A stretch of DNA of 64,000 nt from G963665085 sp963665085 (GTDB taxonomy: Bacteria > Bacteroidota > Bacteroidia > Bacteroidales > JAAAOM01), in NCBI GenBank assembly GCA_963665085.2, contig CAXXXS010000002.1:868001-932000 (forward strand), in the 5' to 3' direction. Both the position numbers and the translations under genes were made by a program. Shown piece after piece: positions 46,901 through 56,014 of this stretch. How positions within the stretch are numbered: position 1 is the first letter of the stretch; every line of letters starts with the position of its first letter. Below the pieces are notes generated by a model that saw only the letters and a list, made by a program, of their open reading frames with translations, was not told the DNA's origin and did no database searches.

Positions 46901-49900
46901 AAAGCTTATTGGACCTTCGGATAATCAGGCCAATGTTGTGTATCCAGTAAATTTCGAATGGCACAAAGCAATGGACGAAGATGGAGATTCGCTAACTTAC
47001 GATTTATATATTGATACAGTTGCCGATCCAATTCAGCGGGTTGCTTTGGGACTTAAAGATACCACTTATTCAACAGATGCATTAACTGCTAATACCACTT
47101 ATTATTGGAAAATCCGCGTAAGGGATGCTTATGATGAAGTTGCAGAAAGTGAAATATGGTCGTTTACAACAGAAAATATAACAGGAAACACAGGGCCGGA
47201 TGTACCTGTCCTTTTGCAGCCTGCAACAGGTGCCCAGGGTATTTCCAAAAACCCAACGGTATTTTCATGGCAAACATCTGCTGATACAGATGGAGATGCA
47301 ATAACCTATAATTTGTATATTGGGTATTATGAAGGATACCAGAAATTAGTAGCACAAGATATCACAATAACAAGCTATGAGGTGAATAACCTGGAAGCTG
47401 GCAAAACCTATTATTGGAAAGTAATGGCAAAAGATGGCCGTGGGGGCATTTCAGAAAGCGATGCGTCTGGTTTTAGCATAATCAATCAGGCACCTTCAAC
47501 ACCTCAGCTACTAACACCAAGCATCGGAACTATAGGAACACCCATTTATCATACAATGACCTGGTCTAAATCAACAGATCCTGATGGAGACAATGTGTTC
47601 TACCAGTTATACATTGGCGATACCGATTCAACATTTAATATTTGGTATACAGGAAGCAGTACTCAGTATAATTTTGGAGGAAATGCTGTACCAAACAACA
47701 AAACCTATTATTGGAAAGTAATTGCAACAGATAATAAAGGCGGCAGATCCGTAAGCGAAACCTGGAGTTTTACAACGTATAGTTATACAATGGCTTCAGC
47801 ACCCAGCCTTGTCAGTCCGGCCGATGACAAAACAGAGGTAGATCTGAACCCTGTTTTGAAATGGAATAAAATAAACAATTCTGTATCATATAACTATCAT
47901 GTATACATTAACGGGATATTTGTTGCTGATGTTTATGATTCTGACAGCTATACTTTTACGACGCTTCCAGGAGGGGCAAATCTGAATCCGCATACCAAAT
48001 ATGAATGGCAAATAATAGCGACCTACGGAAGTATGATAGGATTTTCTGAAGAATGGTCATTTACTACAAAGAACGCAGATCCGGACACTGTTTTATTGGT
48101 TTCTCCTCTCAATAATGCAACCGATATAAGCTATAACCCAACCCTCACATGGTTTAAAACAGAGGATGCAGATAATACTTTATTAAAATACCAATTATAT
48201 CTCGACACCTCATCAGACCCCCAAACCGTTGTTGTGTCAAGCCAGGATACAGCATACACAGCATCAAATTTACTTCCCAATGTTACTTACTATTGGAAAG
48301 TAAAGGCATTGGAAGATAATGGAGGTTCTTCAACTAGTGAGATACGTAGTTTTACTATTCAAAATAATACGGTAAATACCCCGCCAACAAAACCTGTGTT
48401 GGTAAGCCCGTTAAATTACGACGCACAACAAACAACGCCGGTAACATTAACGTGGAACCCCTCCTGGGACATTGACGGTGATGCCATAAGTTATAATGTT
48501 TACTTCGAAAATCAACAAGCCCCAGAACAACTTATAGCAAATCATACCAGCGATACATCCATTACCATTACATCAATGCTAACCAATATGGATTATTATT
48601 GGAAAGTTGTTGCTATTGATACTCAAAATGACTCAACAGAAAGCAGTATATGGCATTTCAAATTAGCCAATACAGCCCCTGAAGCTCCGGTATTGGTTAG
48701 TCCTGCAGACGGCATAAAACTTAGCACATCTTCGGATATGCTTTTATGGACAGCATCAGCAGACATTGACAATGATGTAGTTACCTATGATGTATATTTG
48801 GGGACATCGTCTACCCCAACAACAAGAGTTGCCCAAGGTTTAAGTACATTAAGTTATATAACAGGTATGCTGGATAATAATGTCACCTATTATTGGAAGG
48901 TAGTAGCCTGTGATCCACATGGAGGAAGCATGTCCAGTCCTGTTTATTCATTTAGTGGAAAAAACGAACCACCGGAATTGCCAATGCTTATTTATCCTGT
49001 TTCGGGTGATGTTGTTACCGGCTCCGTAGTGACATTGCAATGGCACGCTGGGGTTGATATCGATAATTCAAACTTGGTTTATGACTTATTTGTTGGTAGC
49101 TCTGCGAGCAGTTTACAAAAGGTCTCAACTTTATACAGCGATACAACTTTTAGTCTGGGTGTTTCAAATAGTGGTACTACATATTTCTGGAAAATAGTTG
49201 TGCGTGATGCTTATGATGAAACTGCGGAAAGTACGGTAGAATCTTTCACCTATCAGCAATCTGGAGTAAATCAACCACCATCAATTCCTGTCCTGTTATC
49301 TCCGGTGGATAAAAGTACAGAGGTAGAAACAAGTGTTAGCCTTGAATGGAACCAAAGCATCGATCCGGAGGGAGAAACAGTAACCTTTGAACTGTATGTA
49401 AACGAGACCCTGATTAGTTCGGGAATAAGTGATACTACTTACAAAATAAGTCATTTAGGATATGCAAAAACATATACATGGAAAATAAGTGCAAAGGATG
49501 AGAAGAACAACCTCTCAGAAAGTTCTTCTGTTTGGAAATTCACCACAAGTTCATTAACAGATACTACATTTGAAATCTCGGGCACAGTTACTGATATGTC
49601 TGGTGTTGGCATGCAGGGAGTTGGATTAGAGGGTTTTCCCGAAACAGTAACAACAGATACAGATGGTAACTACTCTGCTCATGTTCCTGCTGGATGGAAT
49701 GGTATATTTTATCCATTAGAGACAGATTATAGTTTTCAACCACAGCAGATAATACTAAACAATGTACAATCAGGTGTAATTAACCAGAATTTCGTTGGCC
49801 TCTATGCGGGAGATATTATCCTTTCAGGCAAAATAAATAACGAGCAAGGGAATCCTCTTATCAATGTGTCTCTTACCGGAACCGGCTCAACAGTTGAAAC

Positions 49901-50591
49901 AGATGCCAATGGAGAATATAGCGTAGCGGTCCCTGTTGGATGGTCGGGGACAATTACCCCTGCTTTAGATGATTATAGCTTTGTACCTGCCAGCTATACC
50001 ATAAATTCACTCCAGGAAGATAGTCCTGATTTAGATTTTGTTGCAACCTACACAGGCAGCTATTCGATATCAGGAACCATAACAGATGCCTCAATGAATC
50101 CATTGAAAGAAGTTTTGTTAACAGGTTTCTCAGAAGAGATAAAGACAGACTCTACAGGATATTACGAAGGAGATGTTATTGCAGGATGGTCGGGAACAAT
50201 AACTCCAGTAAAACAAGGTTATCAATTTAATCCTGGTGAAATAATTTATACAGATATTGATGGAGATAAAACTAACCAAAATTTTCAGGGAGCTAATCCA
50301 AATAGTATAACTAAAAATGAACTTAGTGAGTTTAGAATATTTCCAAATCCTACTTCAAGTGGAGTGCAAATTATAATAGAAAATCTAGAATATAGCCAGA
50401 ATATTTCAATTGAAATAATTACAACACAAAGTCAGCTAGTAAAAAAATTTAAATTGAAACCAGGAACTAATAAAATATATTGGGAAGGAGATAATGAAAC
50501 CGGAAATCCAGTTTCATCAGGAATTTATTTTTGTCGTATAATAAGCGAGAACAAAATAATGGCTTCTAGTAAAATAATTGTTATCCGTTAA
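43983..50591 (+). CDS. Giant T9SS-secreted protein with 15 FN3-like modules and an inserted FISUMP domain
   Basis: This 2202-residue exported protein has a signal peptide ending near SSFSN. I count 15 Ig/FN3-like modules of roughly 95-130 residues, each ending in a phrase like TYYWKV(V/I)A-D-GG. Between modules 6 and 7 lies a FISUMP domain (about 763-964, starting FTDIRDGQIYQWVEIEGVKW, with CPCGWRMATHSDW and a terminal SIRCVK). Three carboxypeptidase-regulatory-like modules follow (about 1863-2099, ISGTVTDMSGVGMQGVGLEG type). The end is a FlgD-like T9SS sorting domain (about 2118-2202, RIFPNPTSSGVQ to GIYFCRI). The role is presumably as a long surface fibre or binding scaffold. No catalytic domain is recognised. 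It may be transcribed alone. Confidence 0.87.
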   Translation: MKKYILPLLSFLFIFINNSSFSNTAPVKPTLYYPMNQDTNYVLEYMYFAWFETTDSDATDTISYDIYLGTDSSSLNLYIENINDNLTTDNFDIYYQSGYVIVFLSGYLKRNTTYYWKVVAKDGKGGVSESDRWWFKIGDINYYAPEEPVSPIPINNRVDVDKKPVLSWHKCLDADGDTVSYKIYLDTKSSPNNLIVSELTDTTYRISSELSGNTKYYWKVIADDGDGKETSGEIWNFTTCNTPPPSPQLTFPANGATDIAYNLQLSWQSSIDSDGDAVTYEFWYGNTIIPDKKIVVSDQYVSLSLQADTTYYWKVIAIDAKGGQSSSAIWHFKTTGTTGNTSPGTPQIIYPVDNATEIPLEVSLQWAAPLDTENDALEYSLCFGANPDSLLQTANALTDTSYVVILDPGVTYYWQIVACDGKGGTSQSPVQSFTATSEDVTFSNLRVYLRNVGTQTYLYQQTTLSPNFDYTTQDYSVEGNSLIKGAIALVLNYDTTNTSINMDLPQGFTSSDTIIYDAGLPSDATRIIKVEGDFSSEPGISFRVIKGNAIRLYNLNIEIDQAPTNIKLLVPAKGEENVDIHPTFSWDGGDDPEGGSVFYRIYTGTSSDNLSVFTYAFNTKTFHSEIMKLKRSQRYYWQICATDEDGQSTYSNISWFVIGIGDKDTALTQLYPREISTYVEPETELVWELNADIPVTYDLYFGTTNPPVLMASNLTDTKYALTELSPATQYYWNVVATDATGNTWSGTVREFITKPQDGNETGTFTDIRDGQIYQWVEIEGVKWMAHNLAYNPVEEDGYYNYQYWYDTWDSDKKNYSMYNHDENNISKYGYLYDWRAALNYEEITDTSEYIQGLCPCGWRMATHSDWVTSFYPLVNENTLHYSSWDLETYSNSWLNKSGLSVLPSSYRNGYNSGAFQLYKSSQFWLAQKNFETPKLVGYLYNNGLMNSYSNTKNGAASIRCVKINPNNHVPLLPKLIGPSDNQANVVYPVNFEWHKAMDEDGDSLTYDLYIDTVADPIQRVALGLKDTTYSTDALTANTTYYWKIRVRDAYDEVAESEIWSFTTENITGNTGPDVPVLLQPATGAQGISKNPTVFSWQTSADTDGDAITYNLYIGYYEGYQKLVAQDITITSYEVNNLEAGKTYYWKVMAKDGRGGISESDASGFSIINQAPSTPQLLTPSIGTIGTPIYHTMTWSKSTDPDGDNVFYQLYIGDTDSTFNIWYTGSSTQYNFGGNAVPNNKTYYWKVIATDNKGGRSVSETWSFTTYSYTMASAPSLVSPADDKTEVDLNPVLKWNKINNSVSYNYHVYINGIFVADVYDSDSYTFTTLPGGANLNPHTKYEWQIIATYGSMIGFSEEWSFTTKNADPDTVLLVSPLNNATDISYNPTLTWFKTEDADNTLLKYQLYLDTSSDPQTVVVSSQDTAYTASNLLPNVTYYWKVKALEDNGGSSTSEIRSFTIQNNTVNTPPTKPVLVSPLNYDAQQTTPVTLTWNPSWDIDGDAISYNVYFENQQAPEQLIANHTSDTSITITSMLTNMDYYWKVVAIDTQNDSTESSIWHFKLANTAPEAPVLVSPADGIKLSTSSDMLLWTASADIDNDVVTYDVYLGTSSTPTTRVAQGLSTLSYITGMLDNNVTYYWKVVACDPHGGSMSSPVYSFSGKNEPPELPMLIYPVSGDVVTGSVVTLQWHAGVDIDNSNLVYDLFVGSSASSLQKVSTLYSDTTFSLGVSNSGTTYFWKIVVRDAYDETAESTVESFTYQQSGVNQPPSIPVLLSPVDKSTEVETSVSLEWNQSIDPEGETVTFELYVNETLISSGISDTTYKISHLGYAKTYTWKISAKDEKNNLSESSSVWKFTTSSLTDTTFEISGTVTDMSGVGMQGVGLEGFPETVTTDTDGNYSAHVPAGWNGIFYPLETDYSFQPQQIILNNVQSGVINQNFVGLYAGDIILSGKINNEQGNPLINVSLTGTGSTVETDANGEYSVAVPVGWSGTITPALDDYSFVPASYTINSLQEDSPDLDFVATYTGSYSISGTITDASMNPLKEVLLTGFSEEIKTDSTGYYEGDVIAGWSGTITPVKQGYQFNPGEIIYTDIDGDKTNQNFQGANPNSITKNELSEFRIFPNPTSSGVQIIIENLEYSQNISIEIITTQSQLVKKFKLKPGTNKIYWEGDNETGNPVSSGIYFCRIISENKIMASSKIIVIR

Positions 50592-50689
50592 GATATAAAT
50601 AAGGGTTAAAAGTAAATTAAATTTATAATATAAGGAAAGCATCCCTAATAATATGATTTCAACTTCAGTCACAAATTCGTGATATATTA

Positions 50690-50709
50690 TATCTTCGCAT
50701 CCGAAGATA
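50690..50709 (+). promoter_or_regulatory. Hairpin over the promoter/leader of the sigma factor gene
   Basis: TATCTTCG-CATC-CGAAGATA is a perfect 8-bp inverted repeat ending eight bases before the ATG. Its left arm also resembles a -7 box (TAnnTTcG). It could limit ribosome access or be an operator. Confidence 0.45.
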
Positions 50710-50717
50710 GCTAAACA

Positions 50718-51308
50718 ATGACTGAATCAGAACTAATCTATAAATTCAAAAATGGAGATTTAGAGGCTTTTAAATCGCTCTACGAAGAAAATTTTGAGTT
50801 AGTTCTTTATTACATCACTAGTATCGTCCACAATAAATTTGAAGCAGATGATTTAACAGAGGATCTATTTCTTAATATTTGGGAAAAACGAGAATCCATC
50901 TCAATTAAAAAATCGTTTAAAAACTATTTATTAAGTTGTGCTCACAACCAAACAATTAATCATTTAAATTCAAAAAAAACACAGATAATAAAAAAACAGC
51001 AAGCAATTGATGAAATAGAAGAAATATTTTCCGAATCAGAAATTAAGGATATGGCAGATAATCATATCTTAGTTTGCGAACTTCGAAAACAAATCCATAA
51101 TGCGATAGAAGAACTACCAGAAAATTGTAGAAAGATATTTAAACTCAGCAGGACTTATAATTATACATATAGCCAGATTGCCGAAAAAATGAATGTATCA
51201 GTCAGTACTGTAGAGAAACAAATTTCTGCAGCTCTAAAAAAACTTAAATCTGAATTAAAAGATTTTTTCCCTTTCATTATCATTGCTTTAACATCTATTT
51301 TCAAATAA
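50718..51308 (+). CDS. ECF RNA polymerase sigma factor (FecI-like)
   Basis: This 196-residue sigma-70 family ECF factor is of the Bacteroidota-expanded type. Region 2 spans about residues 8-80 (FKSLYEENFELVLYYI, DDLTEDLFLNIWEKR). Region 4 spans about 115-170 (IEELPENCRKIFKLSRTYNYTYSQIAEKMNVSVSTVEKQI), a clear helix-turn-helix. The C-terminus is hydrophobic (FFPFIIIALTSIF), which is common in this subgroup. It is followed by a FecR anti-sigma gene and SusC/SusD, so it should turn on this locus when its glycan is imported. A hairpin covers its leader. Confidence 0.93.
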   Translation: MTESELIYKFKNGDLEAFKSLYEENFELVLYYITSIVHNKFEADDLTEDLFLNIWEKRESISIKKSFKNYLLSCAHNQTINHLNSKKTQIIKKQQAIDEIEEIFSESEIKDMADNHILVCELRKQIHNAIEELPENCRKIFKLSRTYNYTYSQIAEKMNVSVSTVEKQISAALKKLKSELKDFFPFIIIALTSIFK

Positions 51309-51378
51309 GTTTAAAAAAAAACTCAATTTTTATTGAGGTAAACCTTAAAAATTTTGTCTACTTAAAACAGAGCAACAA

Positions 51379-52476
51379 ATGAAAATTATTGATAATAACA
51401 TATTATTAAGATTTATTGCCGGAGAATTAACAGATGATTCTGAAAAACAACAGGTATTAGAATGGATTAATGCCAGTAATGACAATAAATCTCATTTCAA
51501 TAGCCTTGTCGCTCTGTGGCAGGCATCAGGAAGAGATGAAACCGAAGTAAAAAACCTGAGAGAAAAGATTTGGAGCTCGTTAGAAAAAAAATCTTTAGAA
51601 GAAAAAAACAAGCTCCTTCAACAAAAGAATATCACTTATTGGAAACGAACGTTGGCTGTAGCAGCAAGTATTGCTATTCTTTTAAGTTTGAGCCTAATCT
51701 TTTATTTCAATCATTCGCCAAAAAACAATTATCATACGTTTTACGCTGACGCTGGTTCAAAATCAAAAATAACTTTATCGGATGGAACAATAGTCTATTT
51801 GAATTCAGAAACTGAAATAAAGATACCCTACGATTTTGATCAAAACAATAGAAATGTGGAACTTATTGGCGAAGCATATTTTGATGTACAAAAAACAGAA
51901 AATAAAGATTTATTTATTGTAAAAGTAGGTGACCTTAACATTAATGTTTTAGGAACCAAATTTAATGTAAAAGGGTATCCAAATGAAGAGACAATAGAAA
52001 CTACCCTTGAAAAAGGAAAAGTTGAAATTGAAAAAAGGTCTACCGGAAAAACACAAAAAATAGTAGCCCTTAAACCAAATCAACAAGCCGTATTCATTAA
52101 AAAGAAAGGGGATATTTTAGTTTCCAACACGAAAGGACAAACAATAGATAAAAATGAAACAGAAGAAACAGATTCTTCTAACGACAATAAACAAAAAGAA
52201 AGACTTATTCTTAAAGAGCAGATCGAGACCAATCTCTATACATCATGGAAGGAAGGAAAGTTTGTCTTCGAAAGCGAACCGTTTAGCACTCTTATTATAA
52301 GGATGCAACGATGGTACGGAATAAAAATAGAGATAAAAAACGACTCTCTGAAAAACATTAACTTTACAGGAACACTAAAAAACGAAACCATAGAACAAGC
52401 ACTTGATGCATTAAAAATGTCCCAAACATTTCAATATTCAATGGATATTGAAAACAATATTATTTATATAGAATAA
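51379..52476 (+). CDS. FecR-family anti-sigma factor
   Basis: This 365-residue inner-membrane protein has an N-terminal cytoplasmic part that would hold the sigma factor, a single membrane helix (about 91-110) and a periplasmic FecR domain (about 115-230, SKITLSDGTIVYLNSETEIKIP and GEAYFDVQ). A C-terminal DUF4974 domain (about 295-365) follows, ending QALDALKMSQTFQYSMDIENNIIYIE. In such systems the periplasmic part contacts the N-terminal STN domain of the SusC protein and releases the sigma factor. The neighbouring SusC has that STN domain, so the signalling chain is complete. It lies 70 bases downstream of the sigma gene. Confidence 0.93.
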   Translation: MKIIDNNILLRFIAGELTDDSEKQQVLEWINASNDNKSHFNSLVALWQASGRDETEVKNLREKIWSSLEKKSLEEKNKLLQQKNITYWKRTLAVAASIAILLSLSLIFYFNHSPKNNYHTFYADAGSKSKITLSDGTIVYLNSETEIKIPYDFDQNNRNVELIGEAYFDVQKTENKDLFIVKVGDLNINVLGTKFNVKGYPNEETIETTLEKGKVEIEKRSTGKTQKIVALKPNQQAVFIKKKGDILVSNTKGQTIDKNETEETDSSNDNKQKERLILKEQIETNLYTSWKEGKFVFESEPFSTLIIRMQRWYGIKIEIKNDSLKNINFTGTLKNETIEQALDALKMSQTFQYSMDIENNIIYIE

Positions 52477-52546
52477 CTATTAACTAAAAACTAAAATTAT
52501 GAGAATATTTAAATCTGGATAACGGTTACACCTTTAATAACTAAAA

Positions 52547-52572
52547 TCGGGAAATGTTGCCTCATTTCCCGA
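52547..52572 (+). promoter_or_regulatory. Strong hairpin between fecR and susC
   Basis: TCGGGAAATG pairs perfectly with CATTTCCCGA around a 6-base loop. No T-run follows directly (CTCTAAATTG), so it is more likely an mRNA-processing or stability element between regulator and transporter transcripts, or a weak terminator. Confidence 0.55.
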
Positions 52573-52620
52573 CTCTAAATTGTAATAATAGACTTTTTGT
52601 AAAATCTAAAATGTAAAATT

Positions 52621-55600
52621 ATGAAAAAATTTTCTAAGTACCATTATGGTAATGGGAATGGTATTTTTAAACTATTAATGATTATGAAACTAACACTTTT
52701 ATTATTTTTTCTTCCTCTATTAAGCCTTTCAGCAACAAGCTATTCACAGGGCGAAAAAATTTCACTTGAAGTAAAAGACGTATCACTAAAAGAAATCCTT
52801 AAAGAAATTGAAGGACAAAGTAATTACAGGTTTATTTATAAAGATGAACTTGTAAGGGATGAGATAGGATACAGTTTGCATTTCAAAAAAGAAAATATAA
52901 GTGATATTCTTGATAAAATTTTGGATAAATCAAATGTTGATTTTAGCATCCTGGAAGATAATCTCGTTGTTTTAGTCCCTAAAGGAATAATTAAAAAACA
53001 AACTATTACCGTAAAAGGAACTATAAAAGACATCAAAGGCTATCCATTACCTGGTGTAAATGTAGTTGAACAAGGTACTACCAACGGAACTGTAACAGAC
53101 TTAGATGGCAACTATTCAATTGATATTAGTTCACCTGGTGCTATCCTTAGTTTTTCATATGTAGGATATTTAACAGAAGACATTGAAGTTGGAAATCAAA
53201 ATATTATCAATGTTACATTGATTGAAGATATCCAAACGCTCGATGAAGTTGTTGTTGTTGGATATGGAACAATGAAAAAAACTGATTTAACGGGTTCTGT
53301 CGCATCTGTAAAAGGTGAAGATTTAACAAAAGTAAGTGCATCAAGTGTGAGTACTGCAATTGCAGGAAGACTACCAGGTCTTCAGGTAACCCAGGCAACA
53401 GGAGATCCGGGTTCTTCTTCAATCTTAAGAATCCGCGGTGTTGGTTCGGTTTATTCCGGAGTTGATCCTTTAGTCCTGATTGATGGGTTCCAAGGCAGTT
53501 TAAGCCAGGTTTCTCCCAGTGATGTAGAATCTGTAACCGTTTTAAAAGATGCGGCATCTGCATCAATATACGGGGCTATGGCTGCTAATGGGGTTATTTT
53601 AGTAACAACAAAAAAAGGTAAAATAGGACAACCGCTAAAGCTTGAATTAACAGCCAAATACGGAATTCAGCAACCAACAAATATTCCGGAAATTTTAGAC
53701 TCTGAAGAATGGTGTAGAAAAATGAATGAAGCTACAATGGCAAGCAGTGGAATTGAATATTGGACTGGGGCTCAAGCACCGGAACTTCAAACAACAAATA
53801 CTAATTGGCTTGAATATATCTTCAGAGACGACGCCCCTGTTCAAGATTATCACCTATCTGCATCAGGTGGCACCGAGAATTTACGATACTCTGTAAACCT
53901 TGGCTATTTTGACCAGGATGGTATCATGATTAACAGAAATTATAAGAAATATAATATTAGGAGCAACCTGGAATATTCGAGTAAACGTTTTACTGCCGGA
54001 CTTAATATTTATAAAATGCAGTCCTGGAATAAAGATAATACAAACTATTATATTTTTACAGATGCATTTCTTGCACCGCCAACAATCCCTCTTTATAACT
54101 CAGATGGACTTCCTGGAACACCTCGCGAAGGATATCAAGGCGAGGATGTTTTACAAAATCCAACCCCTACGATGGACGCGATCTCACGCCAGTATGAATT
54201 ACAATCAAAATATTCAGTTGCCAATCTTTTTGCTGAGATAGAATTTATTGATGGGCTAAAATTTAAAACCGTATTCAATGCAAGTACAACAGATACTTAT
54301 GATGAGGAATTTTTCCCAGAGTGGTATTCTTACAGGCCTGATGATACAGAACATGAAACTGTGTTTATGGGTAACTCTACTGCTGAACTTGAAGTTTCCA
54401 GCTCTACATACTATTCTTGGGAGACACAAAACCTGTTGACTTATACAAAAGATTTAAATAAACACCATATAAATTTGTTAGCCGGAATATCTGCCCAGAA
54501 AAGTAAATCGGCAAGTTTATTTGCATCAAAAACAGGTTTCCCAAGAAATTCGTTAGTATCATTAAATGCTGGTAGCGAGAATCAATCAATTTCCGGGTCT
54601 TCAGGCGAAAGTTCCCTATATTCTCAATTTGGTCGCGCAAACTATTCGTATTCAGATAAATATCTATTACAATTTAACATCCGCAGGGATGGTTCGTCTA
54701 CTTTTGCACCTGAACACCGTTGGGGAATATTTCCTTCTATCTCTGTTGGATGGCGTATCTCCGAAGAAGGTTTCATGCAGTCACTTAATTTTATAGATAA
54801 CCTTAAATTAAGGGCAGGGATTGGTTCATTGGGTAATACAAGTATTCCTTCTAATCAGTGGTTTTCTTCTGTTAGTTTTTACGGTGATTATGTTTTTGGG
54901 GCTACTCAGTCGCAAAGTTCAGGAGCTGCTTTATCAGGTGCATACAATGAAAACATTTCTTGGGAAACAACAACAACAACAAATATCGGATTTGATCTTC
55001 AAATGAATAAAGGGATGTTTGATATCTCTTTTGAAGTATTTAAAAGAAATACAACGGATATGCTTTTAGTTCTTCCGCTACCAACAACAACTGGTTACAG
55101 TAGCAATCCTTATGTCAATATTGGTGGTGTAGACAACATCGGCTGGGAATTTTCCGGAACATACAGAAATAATATGGGTGCATTAAGATATGATGTTTCT
55201 TTTAACCTAACTCATGTGGAAAATGAGGTTGTTGATATGGGAGGTGTATCTCCTATTATTGAGACATATACGCGCACACAAGAAGGGGAGGCTATTAATT
55301 CGTATTATGGTTACGTTGTTGAAGGTATTTATCAGTCTGAGTCTGATATTGAAAACAATCCATCATTTGATGGGGCCCACCCTGGGGACTTCAAATACAA
55401 AGATCTTGACAACGATGGAGATATAGATGAAGAAGACAGGGAGTTTTTAGGCAATGCTATTCCTCAATTTTATTATGGAGGAAACATTAACCTGGCATGG
55501 AAAAATTTTGATTTAGGACTATTCTTCCAGGGAGAATTTAATAAAAAAATTATGATGACGCCAGAATTCGGAATGGATTTCGGAGTTCTGTATGATTATA

Positions 55601-55995
55601 CTAATATGTTTAAAGAAGTATATGACAACAGGTGGACCCAAGAAGGAGATGACAGCTATTATCCCGCAATTGGCAGTGGTGACAGGGGAATAAACAATGC
55701 TTGCAATACCAGGTGGATTCAGAATGCAAGTTACCTTAGGTTAAAAAATATTCAGTTGGGATATACATTACCTACAAAAATAACATCAAAAATTAAAGTT
55801 GATAATCTAAGAATATTTCTTACAGCTACAAATCTACTTACAATTACTGATTACATTGGTTTTGATCCTGAAATGGGAACAAGACAAAAAAGAACAGATG
55901 GGACTTCTCTTTATATGGATCAAGTTTATACAAGAGGGGGCTGTGATATTCCCCAGGCAAAAACAATGCAGGTAGGTGTTAACATTAATTTTTAA
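52621..55995 (+). CDS. SusC/RagA-family TonB-linked outer-membrane transporter
   Basis: This 1124-residue outer-membrane protein has a signal peptide (to about residue 40), an STN signalling domain (about 45-105, VSLKEILKEIEGQSNYRFIYKDE) and a carboxypeptidase-regulatory-like domain (about 128-210, GTIKDIKGYPLPGVNVVEQGTTNGTVTD). The TonB box/plug follows from about residue 216 (VVVVGYGTMKKTDLTGSVASV, with the RIRGVGS motif), then a large beta-barrel ending in an aromatic-rich strand (VGVNINF). It imports oligosaccharide across the outer membrane, together with the SusD lipoprotein encoded next. The STN domain is the contact point for FecR, so this transporter also senses its substrate. Substrate identity is unknown. 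Confidence 0.95.
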   Translation: MKKFSKYHYGNGNGIFKLLMIMKLTLLLFFLPLLSLSATSYSQGEKISLEVKDVSLKEILKEIEGQSNYRFIYKDELVRDEIGYSLHFKKENISDILDKILDKSNVDFSILEDNLVVLVPKGIIKKQTITVKGTIKDIKGYPLPGVNVVEQGTTNGTVTDLDGNYSIDISSPGAILSFSYVGYLTEDIEVGNQNIINVTLIEDIQTLDEVVVVGYGTMKKTDLTGSVASVKGEDLTKVSASSVSTAIAGRLPGLQVTQATGDPGSSSILRIRGVGSVYSGVDPLVLIDGFQGSLSQVSPSDVESVTVLKDAASASIYGAMAANGVILVTTKKGKIGQPLKLELTAKYGIQQPTNIPEILDSEEWCRKMNEATMASSGIEYWTGAQAPELQTTNTNWLEYIFRDDAPVQDYHLSASGGTENLRYSVNLGYFDQDGIMINRNYKKYNIRSNLEYSSKRFTAGLNIYKMQSWNKDNTNYYIFTDAFLAPPTIPLYNSDGLPGTPREGYQGEDVLQNPTPTMDAISRQYELQSKYSVANLFAEIEFIDGLKFKTVFNASTTDTYDEEFFPEWYSYRPDDTEHETVFMGNSTAELEVSSSTYYSWETQNLLTYTKDLNKHHINLLAGISAQKSKSASLFASKTGFPRNSLVSLNAGSENQSISGSSGESSLYSQFGRANYSYSDKYLLQFNIRRDGSSTFAPEHRWGIFPSISVGWRISEEGFMQSLNFIDNLKLRAGIGSLGNTSIPSNQWFSSVSFYGDYVFGATQSQSSGAALSGAYNENISWETTTTTNIGFDLQMNKGMFDISFEVFKRNTTDMLLVLPLPTTTGYSSNPYVNIGGVDNIGWEFSGTYRNNMGALRYDVSFNLTHVENEVVDMGGVSPIIETYTRTQEGEAINSYYGYVVEGIYQSESDIENNPSFDGAHPGDFKYKDLDNDGDIDEEDREFLGNAIPQFYYGGNINLAWKNFDLGLFFQGEFNKKIMMTPEFGMDFGVLYDYTNMFKEVYDNRWTQEGDDSYYPAIGSGDRGINNACNTRWIQNASYLRLKNIQLGYTLPTKITSKIKVDNLRIFLTATNLLTITDYIGFDPEMGTRQKRTDGTSLYMDQVYTRGGCDIPQAKTMQVGVNINF

Positions 55996-56014
55996 TTACA
56001 AAAATAATATAATC

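Noticed and set aside
52499..52522. Seven-codon mini-ORF (MRIFKSG) in the susC leader
   Set aside because: Too short to support; no repeat of regulatory codons and no obvious coupling to the hairpin downstream.
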